DNA of 8,303 bases from Candidatus Iainarchaeum sp. (GCA_028711485.1 JAQTSF010000030.1:1-8303); one strand, 5' to 3'; shown: positions 1-5,562, numbered from the stretch's first letter. Numbers and translations are program-made. The notes: a model not told the origin generated them from the sequence alone.

Positions 1-471
1 AGGGAAAAAAAATTAGATAATATGCTTAGAAAATCCCGTACAAAAAGAGAGGCAAAAATTCTCGAAAAGGCATCAAAATCAGGTATTCCTTGCCCCAGAC
101 TTCTTGAAGTTTCTGAATTTACAATAACGATGAGTATAATAAAAGGTCAAAATGCAGAGGCAAATGAAAAAAATGTGAAAGAAGCGGGTAAAATATTAGA
201 ACAATTACATTCATTAAATATAATTCATGGGGATTATACGTTTGCAAATCTTATGTTTTCTGATAATAGATTATTTGTAATTGATTTTGGACTTGGGTAC
301 TTTTCAAATAAAATAGAGCACAAGGCAGTGGATGTATTTACAATGCTTCTATCTTTGCACGATGATAAATTAAAAAATATATTTTTGGAAAGTTATCTTT
401 CAAATTCCAAGGATCGTGAAAAAATAAAATCCAGATTAAATAATATATCAAAAAGAGTAAGGTATTCTTAG
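1..471 (+). CDS. bud32: Bud32-type KEOPS protein kinase/ATPase, C-terminal part (5' truncated by window edge)
   Basis: Bud32 is the small atypical kinase/ATPase of the KEOPS complex, which works with Kae1 to make t6A on ANN-decoding tRNAs in the cytoplasm. The frame stays open to base 1 and reads REKKLDNMLRKSRTKREAKIL, which matches the Bud32 region before helix C (LD..LR..RT.REA), so the ATG at 22 is internal and the gene starts outside the window. Visible kinase elements, numbered from that internal Met, are HGDYTFAN (catalytic HGD at 69-71, Asn76), DFG at 88-90 followed by LGYFSNKIEHKAVDV, and a C-terminal SKRVRYS resembling the usual Bud32 end. The P-loop and ATP-binding lysine lie upstream, outside the window. 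HGDYTFAN differs from the more usual HGDLTTSN. Whether it is a stand-alone Bud32 or the tail of a Kae1-Bud32 fusion cannot be told here. It converges with the next gene, leaving 4 bp between stop codons. Confidence 0.9.
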   Translation, partial: REKKLDNMLRKSRTKREAKILEKASKSGIPCPRLLEVSEFTITMSIIKGQNAEANEKNVKEAGKILEQLHSLNIIHGDYTFANLMFSDNRLFVIDFGLGYFSNKIEHKAVDVFTMLLSLHDDKLKNIFLESYLSNSKDREKIKSRLNNISKRVRYS

Positions 472-475
472 AGTA

Positions 476-1099
476 CTATTTTCTTATTGATTTTTTAGAT
501 AATTCGCAATTAATTATTCTTTTTTCCACTCTTCTAAAATTCCTTATTCCTTTTGGAAGAATTTTATAATGCTTTACATTTACAGAATCAATATAATCTG
601 CAATATACTCAAGCGATTCTTCAGAAGTCATCCAGTTTTTCGAATCAAATATCGAAAGATCAACAGGTGTGGAATACTCTCGCAGGGTTTTTTTACCGTC
701 ATAATCATAATACTGTTCAAAATAGGACATCGCTAATTCACGGATATTCAAATATACCGGTTCACGATATTTTAAACCATAAAATTCAGATTGCCCTATT
801 GCACCCCAGCGATTTTTTATTTTAAAAACAGCAATCACATGATCGTCATCATCAACAGCCCTAAGGTCAAGCAATAGGGGTTTATGTCCATGGAAGCGCA
901 ATGCAGCTGCAGCAAATAAAGCACCTTCAATGCAATATGCCTTTTTATATTTCAAAACCAATCTTGGTGAAAAACACAATTCTTCTTCACGATTATATTT
1001 AATTTTTTTATCAAGAAAATCTTGAATTTTTAAAGGAGTGCTGAGTTTTTTTATAATTTTTATTTCTTTATCTGTAAATCCAAAATTTTTAGCTAACAT
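476..1099 (-). CDS. Transglutaminase-like (papain-fold) protein, function unknown
   Basis: This is a 207-residue protein with no signal peptide or membrane segment, so probably cytoplasmic. Residues 48-100 resemble the transglutaminase-like core: a Cys at the start of a helix (AYCIEGALFAAAALR, Cys56), then a strand with a His (DDDDHVIAVFKIKNRWGAIG, His87). The segment REPVYLNIRELAMSYFEQYYDYDGKK (about 112-137), followed by TLREYS, recalls uncharacterised archaeal and bacterial transglutaminase-superfamily proteins. The third catalytic residue (Asp/Asn) is not obvious after the WGAIGQSEF strand. Substrate unknown: protease, amidase or a non-catalytic fold are all possible. The ATG at 1099 lies about 27-29 bp from the TTTAAA core at 1126-1131, so the mRNA is probably leaderless. 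It is divergent from the SRP RNA gene and convergent with bud32. Confidence 0.72.
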   Translation of the reverse strand: MLAKNFGFTDKEIKIIKKLSTPLKIQDFLDKKIKYNREEELCFSPRLVLKYKKAYCIEGALFAAAALRFHGHKPLLLDLRAVDDDDHVIAVFKIKNRWGAIGQSEFYGLKYREPVYLNIRELAMSYFEQYYDYDGKKTLREYSTPVDLSIFDSKNWMTSEESLEYIADYIDSVNVKHYKILPKGIRNFRRVEKRIINCELSKKSIRK

Positions 1100-1124
1100 A
1101 GAAACTATTTTCCTTTCTCCATCC

Positions 1125-1132
1125 TTTTAAAT
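1125..1132. promoter_or_regulatory. TATA box shared by SRP RNA (+) and transglutaminase-like gene (-)
   Basis: TTTTAAAT contains the palindrome TTTAAA and reads as a TATA element on both strands. Its centre (about 1128) lies about 26 bp before G1154, the inferred SRP RNA 5' end, and about 27-29 bp before the ATG at 1099 on the other strand. No second TATA-like element is visible in the 54-bp gap. The use of one box in both directions is inferred from spacing. Confidence 0.6.
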
Positions 1133-1153
1133 CTTACTACTCACTAATTTTAT

Positions 1154-1408
1154 GGGCTAGGTTGGGGCTAGGGGTCCCAGCACCGTAAATCCCCTTTAGA
1201 CGGACCGAATACCCAAGGCGTTGCATTATGTTAAAACGCCCTTTAACGTAGGTGTTGACGTTCTGCCTTGCAGGGTAGGATAGTGTATGAAACGGGTCAG
1301 GTCGAAAGAAGCAGCCCTAAGTGCTTTATTCTGTGCTTGTGAGATCCAGAGCCGAGCTGATGCTAGAGGCAACGGTTTGATATAATTCAGCAAATTGGGG
1401 AGCCTAAA
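1154..1408 (+). ncRNA. ffs: Archaeal signal recognition particle RNA (7S RNA)
   Basis: This is the RNA scaffold of the signal recognition particle, which binds SRP54 and SRP19 and targets nascent membrane proteins to the Sec translocon. The decisive element is helix 8: CAGGTC-GAAA-GAAGCAG at 1298-1314, the SRP54-binding asymmetric loop capped by a GNRA tetraloop, closed by GGG 1294-1296 with CCC 1315-1317. A helix 6 hairpin forms at 1261-1280 (UUCUGCC/GGUAGGA), with a loop containing GCAG that fits the archaeal GNAR loop. Long helix 5 pairs 1223-1238 with 1373-1388 (14 of 16 positions, including G-U) and 1212-1216 with 1395-1399. Helix 1 pairs GGGCU 1154-1158 with AGCCU 1401-1405. The region is visibly less AT-rich than its surroundings. 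At about 255 nt it is shorter than the roughly 300 nt usual in archaea, and the exact ends are inferred from the TATA spacing and terminal pairing. Confidence 0.88.
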
Positions 1409-1423
1409 CATTTTCGACTTTCG

Positions 1424-1429
1424 TTTTTT
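1424..1429 (+). terminator. Oligo-T terminator of the SRP RNA gene
   Basis: TTTTTT lies 16 nt after the inferred RNA end, with a preceding TTTT at 1411-1414. Archaeal RNA polymerase can terminate at T-runs without a hairpin. The exact 3' end cannot be read from sequence. Confidence 0.5.
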
Positions 1430-1491
1430 ATAGCAACATGGAAGAATCTTATTCCTATAATATATTGTTCATTAGGATATTGCAAAAAGCT

Positions 1492-1524
1492 CTGAGATAA
1501 CATTATATATTTAAAAAGAATACA
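1492..1524 (+). repeat. Direct repeat copy 1 (promoter-containing)
   Basis: This is the first of two 33-bp direct repeats that match at 32 of 33 positions; the only difference is A1502 versus C1632. It begins CTGAGATAAC and contains the TATA run TTATATATTTAAAAAG, so it is itself a plausible promoter with a start near 1534. Identity stops sharply on both sides. The copies are spaced exactly 130 bp apart. Confidence 0.9.
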
Positions 1525-1621
1525 TACACGTTTTTTGAATCAGTACCTACTTATGGCAAAATCCAAAGAACTGCGTTCTTTGTCCGTCCGACAAAGTCGA
1601 ACGAGCGGTGTTCTAAGAATC
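1525..1621 (+). other. Hairpin-rich spacer between the duplicated promoter copies
   Basis: This 97-bp stretch is less AT-rich than its flanks, especially at 1571-1610, and dense in dyads. AAAGAAC-TGC-GTTCTTT (1565-1581) is a perfect 7-bp hairpin. CTTTGTC-CGTCC-GACAAAG (1578-1596) is a second perfect 7-bp hairpin that shares 1578-1581 with the first, so the two cannot form together. GAAC 1599-1602 can pair with GTTC 1610-1613, and TTCT-A-AGAA at 1611-1619 is a further palindrome. It also carries a 25-codon ORF (1553-1630, starting MAKSKELRSLSV) with no clear ribosome binding site. I do not recognise it as a known RNA family. A leader/attenuator, a small RNA or a remnant of a dispersed element are all possible. 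Confidence 0.6.
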
Positions 1622-1654
1622 CTGAGATAACCTTATATATTTAAAAAGAATACA
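1622..1654 (+). promoter_or_regulatory. sepF promoter (direct repeat copy 2)
   Basis: This is the second copy of the 33-bp repeat. Its TATATATTTAAAAAG run centred near 1638 places transcription start around 1664, giving a leader of about 22 nt. GGTGA at 1676-1680, complementary to the 16S 3' end, sits 5 nt before the sepF ATG at 1686. Copy 1 lies 130 bp upstream and may add a second, longer transcript. Confidence 0.65.
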
Positions 1655-1685
1655 CAATATATACACACAAACAAAGGTGACTTAG

Positions 1686-2048
1686 ATGGGATTTTTCGAT
1701 AATATTTTAGGTGGCGGCGAAGAGAAAAGCGATCTTAATTTAGAAGATGTAATTGAAGGCGAAGGAGATGTAATTAATCCTCCAGCAGATTTTTATGTAA
1801 AGAAAATCGATGTTAGGAACGAAGGAGATGTAGAACTTATTGCAAAAGAACTTACATCAAAAAATGTAATTATTTTGAATGTTTCTCCATTATCAAAACA
1901 ACCAAACAGACTTAAAAAAATTATTGCAAGAATGAAAGAATATTCTGATAAAATCGACGGAGACATTGCACTACTTTCCTCAGATCTTGTTATCTTAACT
2001 CCTAAACATGTTAAGATTGTAAAATCAAAACCAACAGTTAAAAAATAA
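1686..2048 (+). CDS. sepF: SepF-like cell division protein (FtsZ membrane anchor)
   Basis: Archaeal SepF binds FtsZ and tethers the Z-ring to the membrane. This 120-residue protein has the family layout: a short amphipathic N-terminal membrane-targeting helix (MGFFDNILGG), an acidic linker (about 12-35, EEKSDLNLEDVIEGEGD), then the compact SepF domain (about 36-115). The domain shows FYVKKIDVRNEGDVELIAKELTS, the strand VIILNVSPLS, a helix with RLKKIIARMKEYSDKI, then DGDIALLSSDLVILTPKHVKIV, where the Gly-Asp turn and the VILTP strand are typical of SepF (DUF552). The length is normal for an archaeal SepF. The start is supported by GGTGA 5 nt upstream and a TATA box in the adjacent repeat. The unusual feature is the duplicated promoter and structured spacer upstream. 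It is convergent with scpA, 5 bp apart. Confidence 0.9.
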   Translation: MGFFDNILGGGEEKSDLNLEDVIEGEGDVINPPADFYVKKIDVRNEGDVELIAKELTSKNVIILNVSPLSKQPNRLKKIIARMKEYSDKIDGDIALLSSDLVILTPKHVKIVKSKPTVKK

Positions 2049-2053
2049 TTTCT

Positions 2054-2728
2054 TTAATTTTTTTCCCTTATTGGGACTATTTCTATATCTTCAAATAATT
2101 TCTTTTGTTGTATCTCTATTTTACTTTCCTGAGTAAGGTGTAAAACAGATAAAAGAACGTGGACAATCTCTCTTTTATTCTTCTTTTCAGAAATTAAGTT
2201 TGAGAATAATACGTATTCTCCGCCATTCATATTATCCAATATCATATTGTATACTTCATTCATTTGTTTTTCAATATCTATTCCTTCTATTTTTAAGTTT
2301 AATACAGTTTCAACTCTTTCCTTTTCTATTTTTCCCCTTTTTTCTTCATATTCCATCAGTTTGTCAAGTTCTTCTACTAAATCAGTAAAGGTTATCTGTC
2401 TCTTAGGGGGTATTCTTGCAATAGGCGTTAATTCAGCTATCACAGGTTTTTCTATTGTTTCTTCTGTTCCTTCGTCATAGAACACCTGTGGTTGCTCATT
2501 TAAGTCTATTACCTGGCTTTTATACCTAAGCAGTATCGCGCTTGCTAGTATCATATTTGCAGGTATAAAAAGTTCAAGAGTTTTCATTTCTTTTATTTTA
2601 TTAAGAAAACCTTCGGCTATTTTTACTATATCTACGTTCCATGGGTCTATCTTTTCAGTTATTATAAGTTCTAACAGAACCTGTTTCCAAGTAGGACTCT
2701 GAACCATCTGCTCCAACTGAATCGACAT
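2054..2728 (-). CDS. scpA: Segregation and condensation protein A (ScpA kleisin)
   Basis: ScpA is the kleisin that bridges SMC heads to form a prokaryotic condensin, helping compact and segregate chromosomes. The 224-residue protein has the archaeal ScpA hallmarks: WKQVLLELIITEKIDPWNVD (about 14-33), the helical N-terminal SMC-neck binding segment through ASAILLRYKSQVIDL (about 62-76), a variable charged middle, and a C-terminal winged-helix region (NGGEYVLFSNLI...EIVHVLLSVLHLTQESKIEIQQ, about 155-205). I chose the ATG at 2728 because GGCGATC (close to archaeal GGTGATC) lies just upstream with about 4-5 nt spacing. An in-frame TTG at 2740 would add four residues but would place that site inside the gene. 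No scpB or smc is in the window. It converges on sepF and diverges from the CBS gene. Confidence 0.88.
   Translation of the reverse strand: MSIQLEQMVQSPTWKQVLLELIITEKIDPWNVDIVKIAEGFLNKIKEMKTLELFIPANMILASAILLRYKSQVIDLNEQPQVFYDEGTEETIEKPVIAELTPIARIPPKRQITFTDLVEELDKLMEYEEKRGKIEKERVETVLNLKIEGIDIEKQMNEVYNMILDNMNGGEYVLFSNLISEKKNKREIVHVLLSVLHLTQESKIEIQQKKLFEDIEIVPIREKN
2058..2064 (+). terminator. Oligo-T run after sepF, inside the 3' end of scpA
   Basis: TTTTTTT begins 9 nt after the sepF stop and could terminate the sepF transcript. On the other strand, A-run 2040-2045 gives a T-run just past the scpA stop. Each convergent transcript would thus end inside its neighbour's coding region. Assigned by composition only. 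Confidence 0.35.
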
Positions 2729-2765
2729 TCTGATCGCCAATATACTATTAAACTATCACTATTTA

Positions 2766-2776
2766 TTTTTATATAT
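2766..2776. promoter_or_regulatory. AT-rich TATA region serving scpA (-) and CBS gene (+)
   Basis: TTTTTATATAT reads as a TATA box in both directions. On the plus strand, its centre near 2771 predicts a start about 2797, next to the ATG at 2798 (leaderless). On the minus strand (ATATATAAAAA) it predicts a start near 2746, giving scpA a leader of about 18 nt that contains its ribosome binding site. Inferred from spacing only. Confidence 0.5.
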
Positions 2777-2797
2777 GTTTTGGTTTAAATATTGCTT

Positions 2798-3901
2798 ATG
2801 AATAATATGACAAAAGCTAATATTCTGGATTTTGAAGAACCACTATCCAAAGCACTCTCAATCCTTATGGATACAGGTACTGCGGTATTTATAGTAAAAA
2901 ATCGCGAATACATTGGACTTATAGATGATCGTATACTTTCTCCAAATATTTCAGATTCTTCATCTGTGAAATGCGGAAACAGAGCTGTAAGAACTCCCGT
3001 GATAAAACCAAATTCCGAATTAAAAGATACTATAAATTCTTTTCTTTCAGGAAAATACAAAGCTCTTCCAGTTGTGGATAATAAAGATAATATTCTAGGA
3101 ATGGTGACTAAAGTTGAACTCATGAAAGATATCATGAATTCGGGAGTACTTCCGCAGTCTTATGTTTCTGACTTAATGAAATCTCCTGTTTATTCAATTG
3201 ATTATTCCACAAGTGTTGGCAAAGCAAGACAGGAAATGAAAAATAAAAATGTACACAAGCTTCTAGTAATGTACAATGGAAAACCACGAGGAATAATCAG
3301 TACATTTGACTTCTCGACAATAATTATGAAACCAAGAAAGAGGGAGAGAGCTCCAATTATTTCTGAAATTAAAAATCCTGATGAAAAACCCATTTCAGAA
3401 ATGTTACGGGAAAGAATTTTTTCTGTGGAGAAAAACATTCCTCTTCAAAGTGCGATTTCATTAATGATCTCAAAAAATGTCTCCGATCTTCTTGTAACCG
3501 AAAATGGAACTCCAAAGGGTGTACTTTCTTCAACTGATGTTTTCAAAGAGCTCTCTAAAATTTCAAAACCCCAATTTAACATACAAATAAGCGGTTTAAA
3601 CAGGGAAGAAGACAAACAGCACTTAAATTTAATATTCAAAAAGATTGAAAGCCAATTAAAAAAATATTCTAAGAATTTTATTGTGAATGGATTTTATATA
3701 CATATAAAAAGAAAGAAATCTGTTTTCGAAGCAAGAGCGAAATTAGATCTTGAAAAGAATCCCATTTCTATATCCTATGAATCTCATGAAATTCCTTATC
3801 TTGTAGAAGGTTTGCTAAAGGAATTGAAAAACCTTCTTTCAAGGAAAAAATCAAAAAATTCAACAAGATATTTCAACAGAAAAAATGCAAGGAGGATATG
3901 A
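2798..3901 (+). CDS. Four-CBS-motif protein with C-terminal HPF/S30AE-like domain (putative ribosome hibernation/regulatory factor)
   Basis: The 367-residue soluble protein starts with four CBS motifs (about 1-50, 64-118, 122-178 and 197-255), forming two Bateman modules that usually bind adenine nucleotides. Typical motif ends are visible: KALPVVDNKDNILGMVTKVEL, VHKLLVMYNGKPRGIIS and VSDLLVTENGTPKGVLSSTDV. Residues 259-347 (QFNIQISGLNREED...FEARAKLDLEKNPISISYES, then VEGLLKELKNLLSRK) resemble the beta-alpha-beta-beta-beta-alpha order of ribosome hibernation factors (S30AE/HPF), ending in a Lys/Arg-rich tail. CBS proteins with related tails are common in archaea, and I recall reports of CBS-domain hibernation factors on archaeal ribosomes; that was not checked here. 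Inferred role: nucleotide-sensing control of ribosomes. The ATG at 2798 fits a leaderless start; ATG 2807 and TTG 2792 are alternatives. The pilin-like gene follows 1 nt after its stop. Confidence 0.75.
   Translation: MNNMTKANILDFEEPLSKALSILMDTGTAVFIVKNREYIGLIDDRILSPNISDSSSVKCGNRAVRTPVIKPNSELKDTINSFLSGKYKALPVVDNKDNILGMVTKVELMKDIMNSGVLPQSYVSDLMKSPVYSIDYSTSVGKARQEMKNKNVHKLLVMYNGKPRGIISTFDFSTIIMKPRKRERAPIISEIKNPDEKPISEMLRERIFSVEKNIPLQSAISLMISKNVSDLLVTENGTPKGVLSSTDVFKELSKISKPQFNIQISGLNREEDKQHLNLIFKKIESQLKKYSKNFIVNGFYIHIKRKKSVFEARAKLDLEKNPISISYESHEIPYLVEGLLKELKNLLSRKKSKNSTRYFNRKNARRI
3889..3895 (+). promoter_or_regulatory. Strong Shine-Dalgarno for the pilin-like gene
   Basis: AAGGAGG lies in the 3' end of the CBS gene, 7 nt before the ATG at 3903. 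It is the only full-consensus site visible in the window and decides this start over the ATG at 3885. It fits internal translation in a two-gene transcript. Confidence 0.8.
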
Positions 3902-3902
3902 T

Positions 3903-4334
3903 ATGAAAAAAGGACAAATAAGTATAGAACTTATGATTATCATTGGTTTCATATTAATTTTTTTCATACCACTGTTGCTTATCTCCTATTTCCAAATCTT
4001 AGAACTTAATGAGGATCTTTCAAACATACAGGCTAATGTTGCAGTTTCAAGATTAGTAAATACTATTAATTCCGTTGGAAGGATGGGTAGTGAATCCTCA
4101 GTTATTATGGATATTTATTTACCTGCAAATTCTGAAATAACATTCAAAGGTTATGATAAAGGTGGAGAAATTCTTCTCACTCTTGAAAAAACCTCAGGAC
4201 TTTCTTCAATAGTAGGATTTACCTGGTTTTCTATAAATACTGATCCTACTTTTTCAAGTTTAAAAGGAGGGTCTCATTATAGGTTTAATATAACTTCAAT
4301 CGAAGATCAGGTTAATGTTACTCTAGTCAACTAA
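3903..4334 (+). CDS. Small secreted/membrane protein with class III (pilin-like) signal peptide
   Basis: The 143-residue protein begins MKKGQISIELMIIIGF. This is the archaeal class III signal: a short basic start, cleavage expected between Gly4 and Gln5 by a type IV prepilin-type peptidase (EppA/PibD family), and the QxSxE motif followed by a hydrophobic helix (about 9-30). Such proteins assemble into pili or remain as membrane-anchored surface proteins. The remaining ~110 residues are predicted extracellular, rich in beta-type and Ser/Thr/Gly stretches (DIYLPANSEITFKGYDKGGE, YRFNITSIEDQVNVTLVN) with candidate N-glycosylation sites NIT and NVT. A strong AAGGAGG (3889-3895), 7 nt before the ATG at 3903, sets the start; this site lies within the last codons of the CBS gene, so the two are co-transcribed. 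The last 12 bp overlap the convergent pyrC end. Exact subfamily unknown. Confidence 0.75.
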   Translation: MKKGQISIELMIIIGFILIFFIPLLLISYFQILELNEDLSNIQANVAVSRLVNTINSVGRMGSESSVIMDIYLPANSEITFKGYDKGGEILLTLEKTSGLSSIVGFTWFSINTDPTFSSLKGGSHYRFNITSIEDQVNVTLVN

Positions 4335-5525
4335 AAATTCATATTCCCAATATTTCATTTTTCCCTTATTCATAACCCCAAAAACTTTTCCTTTAAATTT
4401 CCATCCATTATAAGGGCTCCATTTGCATTTTGTTTCTAACTCCTCTTCCTTCAGAACCCATTCCTTTTTTAGATCCACAAATATCAAATCTGCAAAATAA
4501 CCTTTTTTTATTTCTCCTTTTTTATGAATATTAAATATTTTTGCAGGAGAAGAAGACATCTTTTCAGTTATCCACTTCAGGGAAACATTTCCTTTTGAAT
4601 ATTGGTCAATAAAGAGATGAAATGAAGTTTCCAATTCAGGAAAACCATATGCTCCTCCTTCTTTTTCCTCTAATGTATGTGGCGCATGGTCGCTTCCAAT
4701 ACAATCCAATTTATCTATATTTTTCCAAAATTTAGCCCTATACTTTTCTTCTCTTAGACAGGGTTTTACAGATTTTCTGAATCCTAATTTATCATAATCC
4801 TTTTTGGATAAAAATAAGTAATGCGGAGCGCTTTCCACTGTACATTTTTTCCATTTTTTTGCAATTTCAATTTCTTTTACTGTGCTAGTATGTGCAATAT
4901 GTATCCTTCTATCTATCTTTTCTGCAAGCAAGGAAACTTTTTCCACCGCAAGCCACGCAGCTTCAGGTCCGTCGTGCTTATTTTTTTCACAATATTCCTG
5001 GTCTTCTGCATGTATTACAATTGGTTTTTCCTTGTCAAAATTAATAAAATGTTTTTCAATTGTTTTTTCATCAGTTATTAGAAGATTGCCTGTTGTCTGG
5101 CCCATTATTATTTTAAGAGAGTTTGGTTTTGCTTTCCTTATTTCTTTGAAATTATCTGAGGTTGCTCCAAAATGGAAGCCTACATCGCAAATTGCTTTTT
5201 TTGAAGCAAGGTCTATTTTTTCTTTTAATCTTTCTAAAGTAATCGTAGGTTTTGGATTGTTTGGCATATCTAATACGGTTGTGAATCCTCCGGCAACAGC
5301 TGCCCGTGTTCCTGTATAAAAATCTTCTTTATGCGTTGCACCAGGCTCCCTTAAGTGAACATGCGGGTCTATAAGTCCTGGAAGGACAAGAAGATTTTTA
5401 CCATCTATTTTTTCTTCTCCTCTTTTAGAGCCATTAATTATTTCTTTTATTTCTCCATTTTCAATAACTAGATTCTTTTCTTCAACTTTCCCATTTAGGA
5501 ATACTTTTACATTTTCAATTATCAT
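4323..5525 (-). CDS. pyrC: Dihydroorotase
   Basis: Dihydroorotase reversibly cyclises N-carbamoyl-L-aspartate to dihydroorotate, the third step of de novo pyrimidine synthesis, in the cytoplasm. The 400-residue protein is a full-length amidohydrolase. It shows PGLIDPHVHLREPG (metal ligands His55 and His57, substrate Arg in HLRE), VLDMPNNPKPT, SLKIIMGQTTGN (Lys138, candidate carbamylated metal bridge), IVIHAED (His172), IHIAHTST (His212), ESAPHYLFLS, KPCLREE, and GSDHAPHTLEEK with catalytic Asp279. The C-terminus has the usual GxIKKGYFADLIFVDL segment that closes the small beta domain. Start: ATG at 5525; a TTG one codon upstream is less likely. TTTTTTAATTA on the minus strand centred near 5552 fits a leaderless start. 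The 3' end overlaps the pilin-like gene by 12 bp. No other pyr genes are in the window, so it is not part of a visible pyrimidine operon. Confidence 0.95.
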   Translation of the reverse strand: MIIENVKVFLNGKVEEKNLVIENGEIKEIINGSKRGEEKIDGKNLLVLPGLIDPHVHLREPGATHKEDFYTGTRAAVAGGFTTVLDMPNNPKPTITLERLKEKIDLASKKAICDVGFHFGATSDNFKEIRKAKPNSLKIIMGQTTGNLLITDEKTIEKHFINFDKEKPIVIHAEDQEYCEKNKHDGPEAAWLAVEKVSLLAEKIDRRIHIAHTSTVKEIEIAKKWKKCTVESAPHYLFLSKKDYDKLGFRKSVKPCLREEKYRAKFWKNIDKLDCIGSDHAPHTLEEKEGGAYGFPELETSFHLFIDQYSKGNVSLKWITEKMSSSPAKIFNIHKKGEIKKGYFADLIFVDLKKEWVLKEEELETKCKWSPYNGWKFKGKVFGVMNKGKMKYWEYEFLVD

Positions 5526-5562
5526 CAAAATTGGATATAACTAGAATAATTAAAAAATATGC

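Noticed and set aside
1215..1243. Stand-alone hairpin GGCGTT...AACGCC within the SRP RNA
   Set aside because: The six-pair hairpin is real on paper but competes with the longer helix 5 pairing of 1223-1238 to 1373-1388, which fits the SRP fold better. It could be a folding intermediate.
1226..1411. 61-codon minus-strand ORF covering the SRP RNA
   Set aside because: It lies entirely antisense to a structured RNA with conserved SRP motifs and has no promoter or protein-family resemblance.
1525..1621. CRISPR-like repeat-spacer unit at the duplicated 33-bp sequence
   Set aside because: Only two copies, a 97-bp spacer, a TATA run inside the repeat and no cas genes; it behaves as a duplicated promoter.
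2785..3639. Minus-strand ORFs inside the CBS gene
   Set aside because: Shadow frames of a clear four-CBS protein; no promoter, ribosome site or recognisable domain.
4821..5319. Plus-strand ORFs of 86 and 145 codons within pyrC
   Set aside because: They are antisense to a gene with every dihydroorotase motif intact, are Phe/Ser/Cys-rich in the way of shadow frames, and lack start signals.
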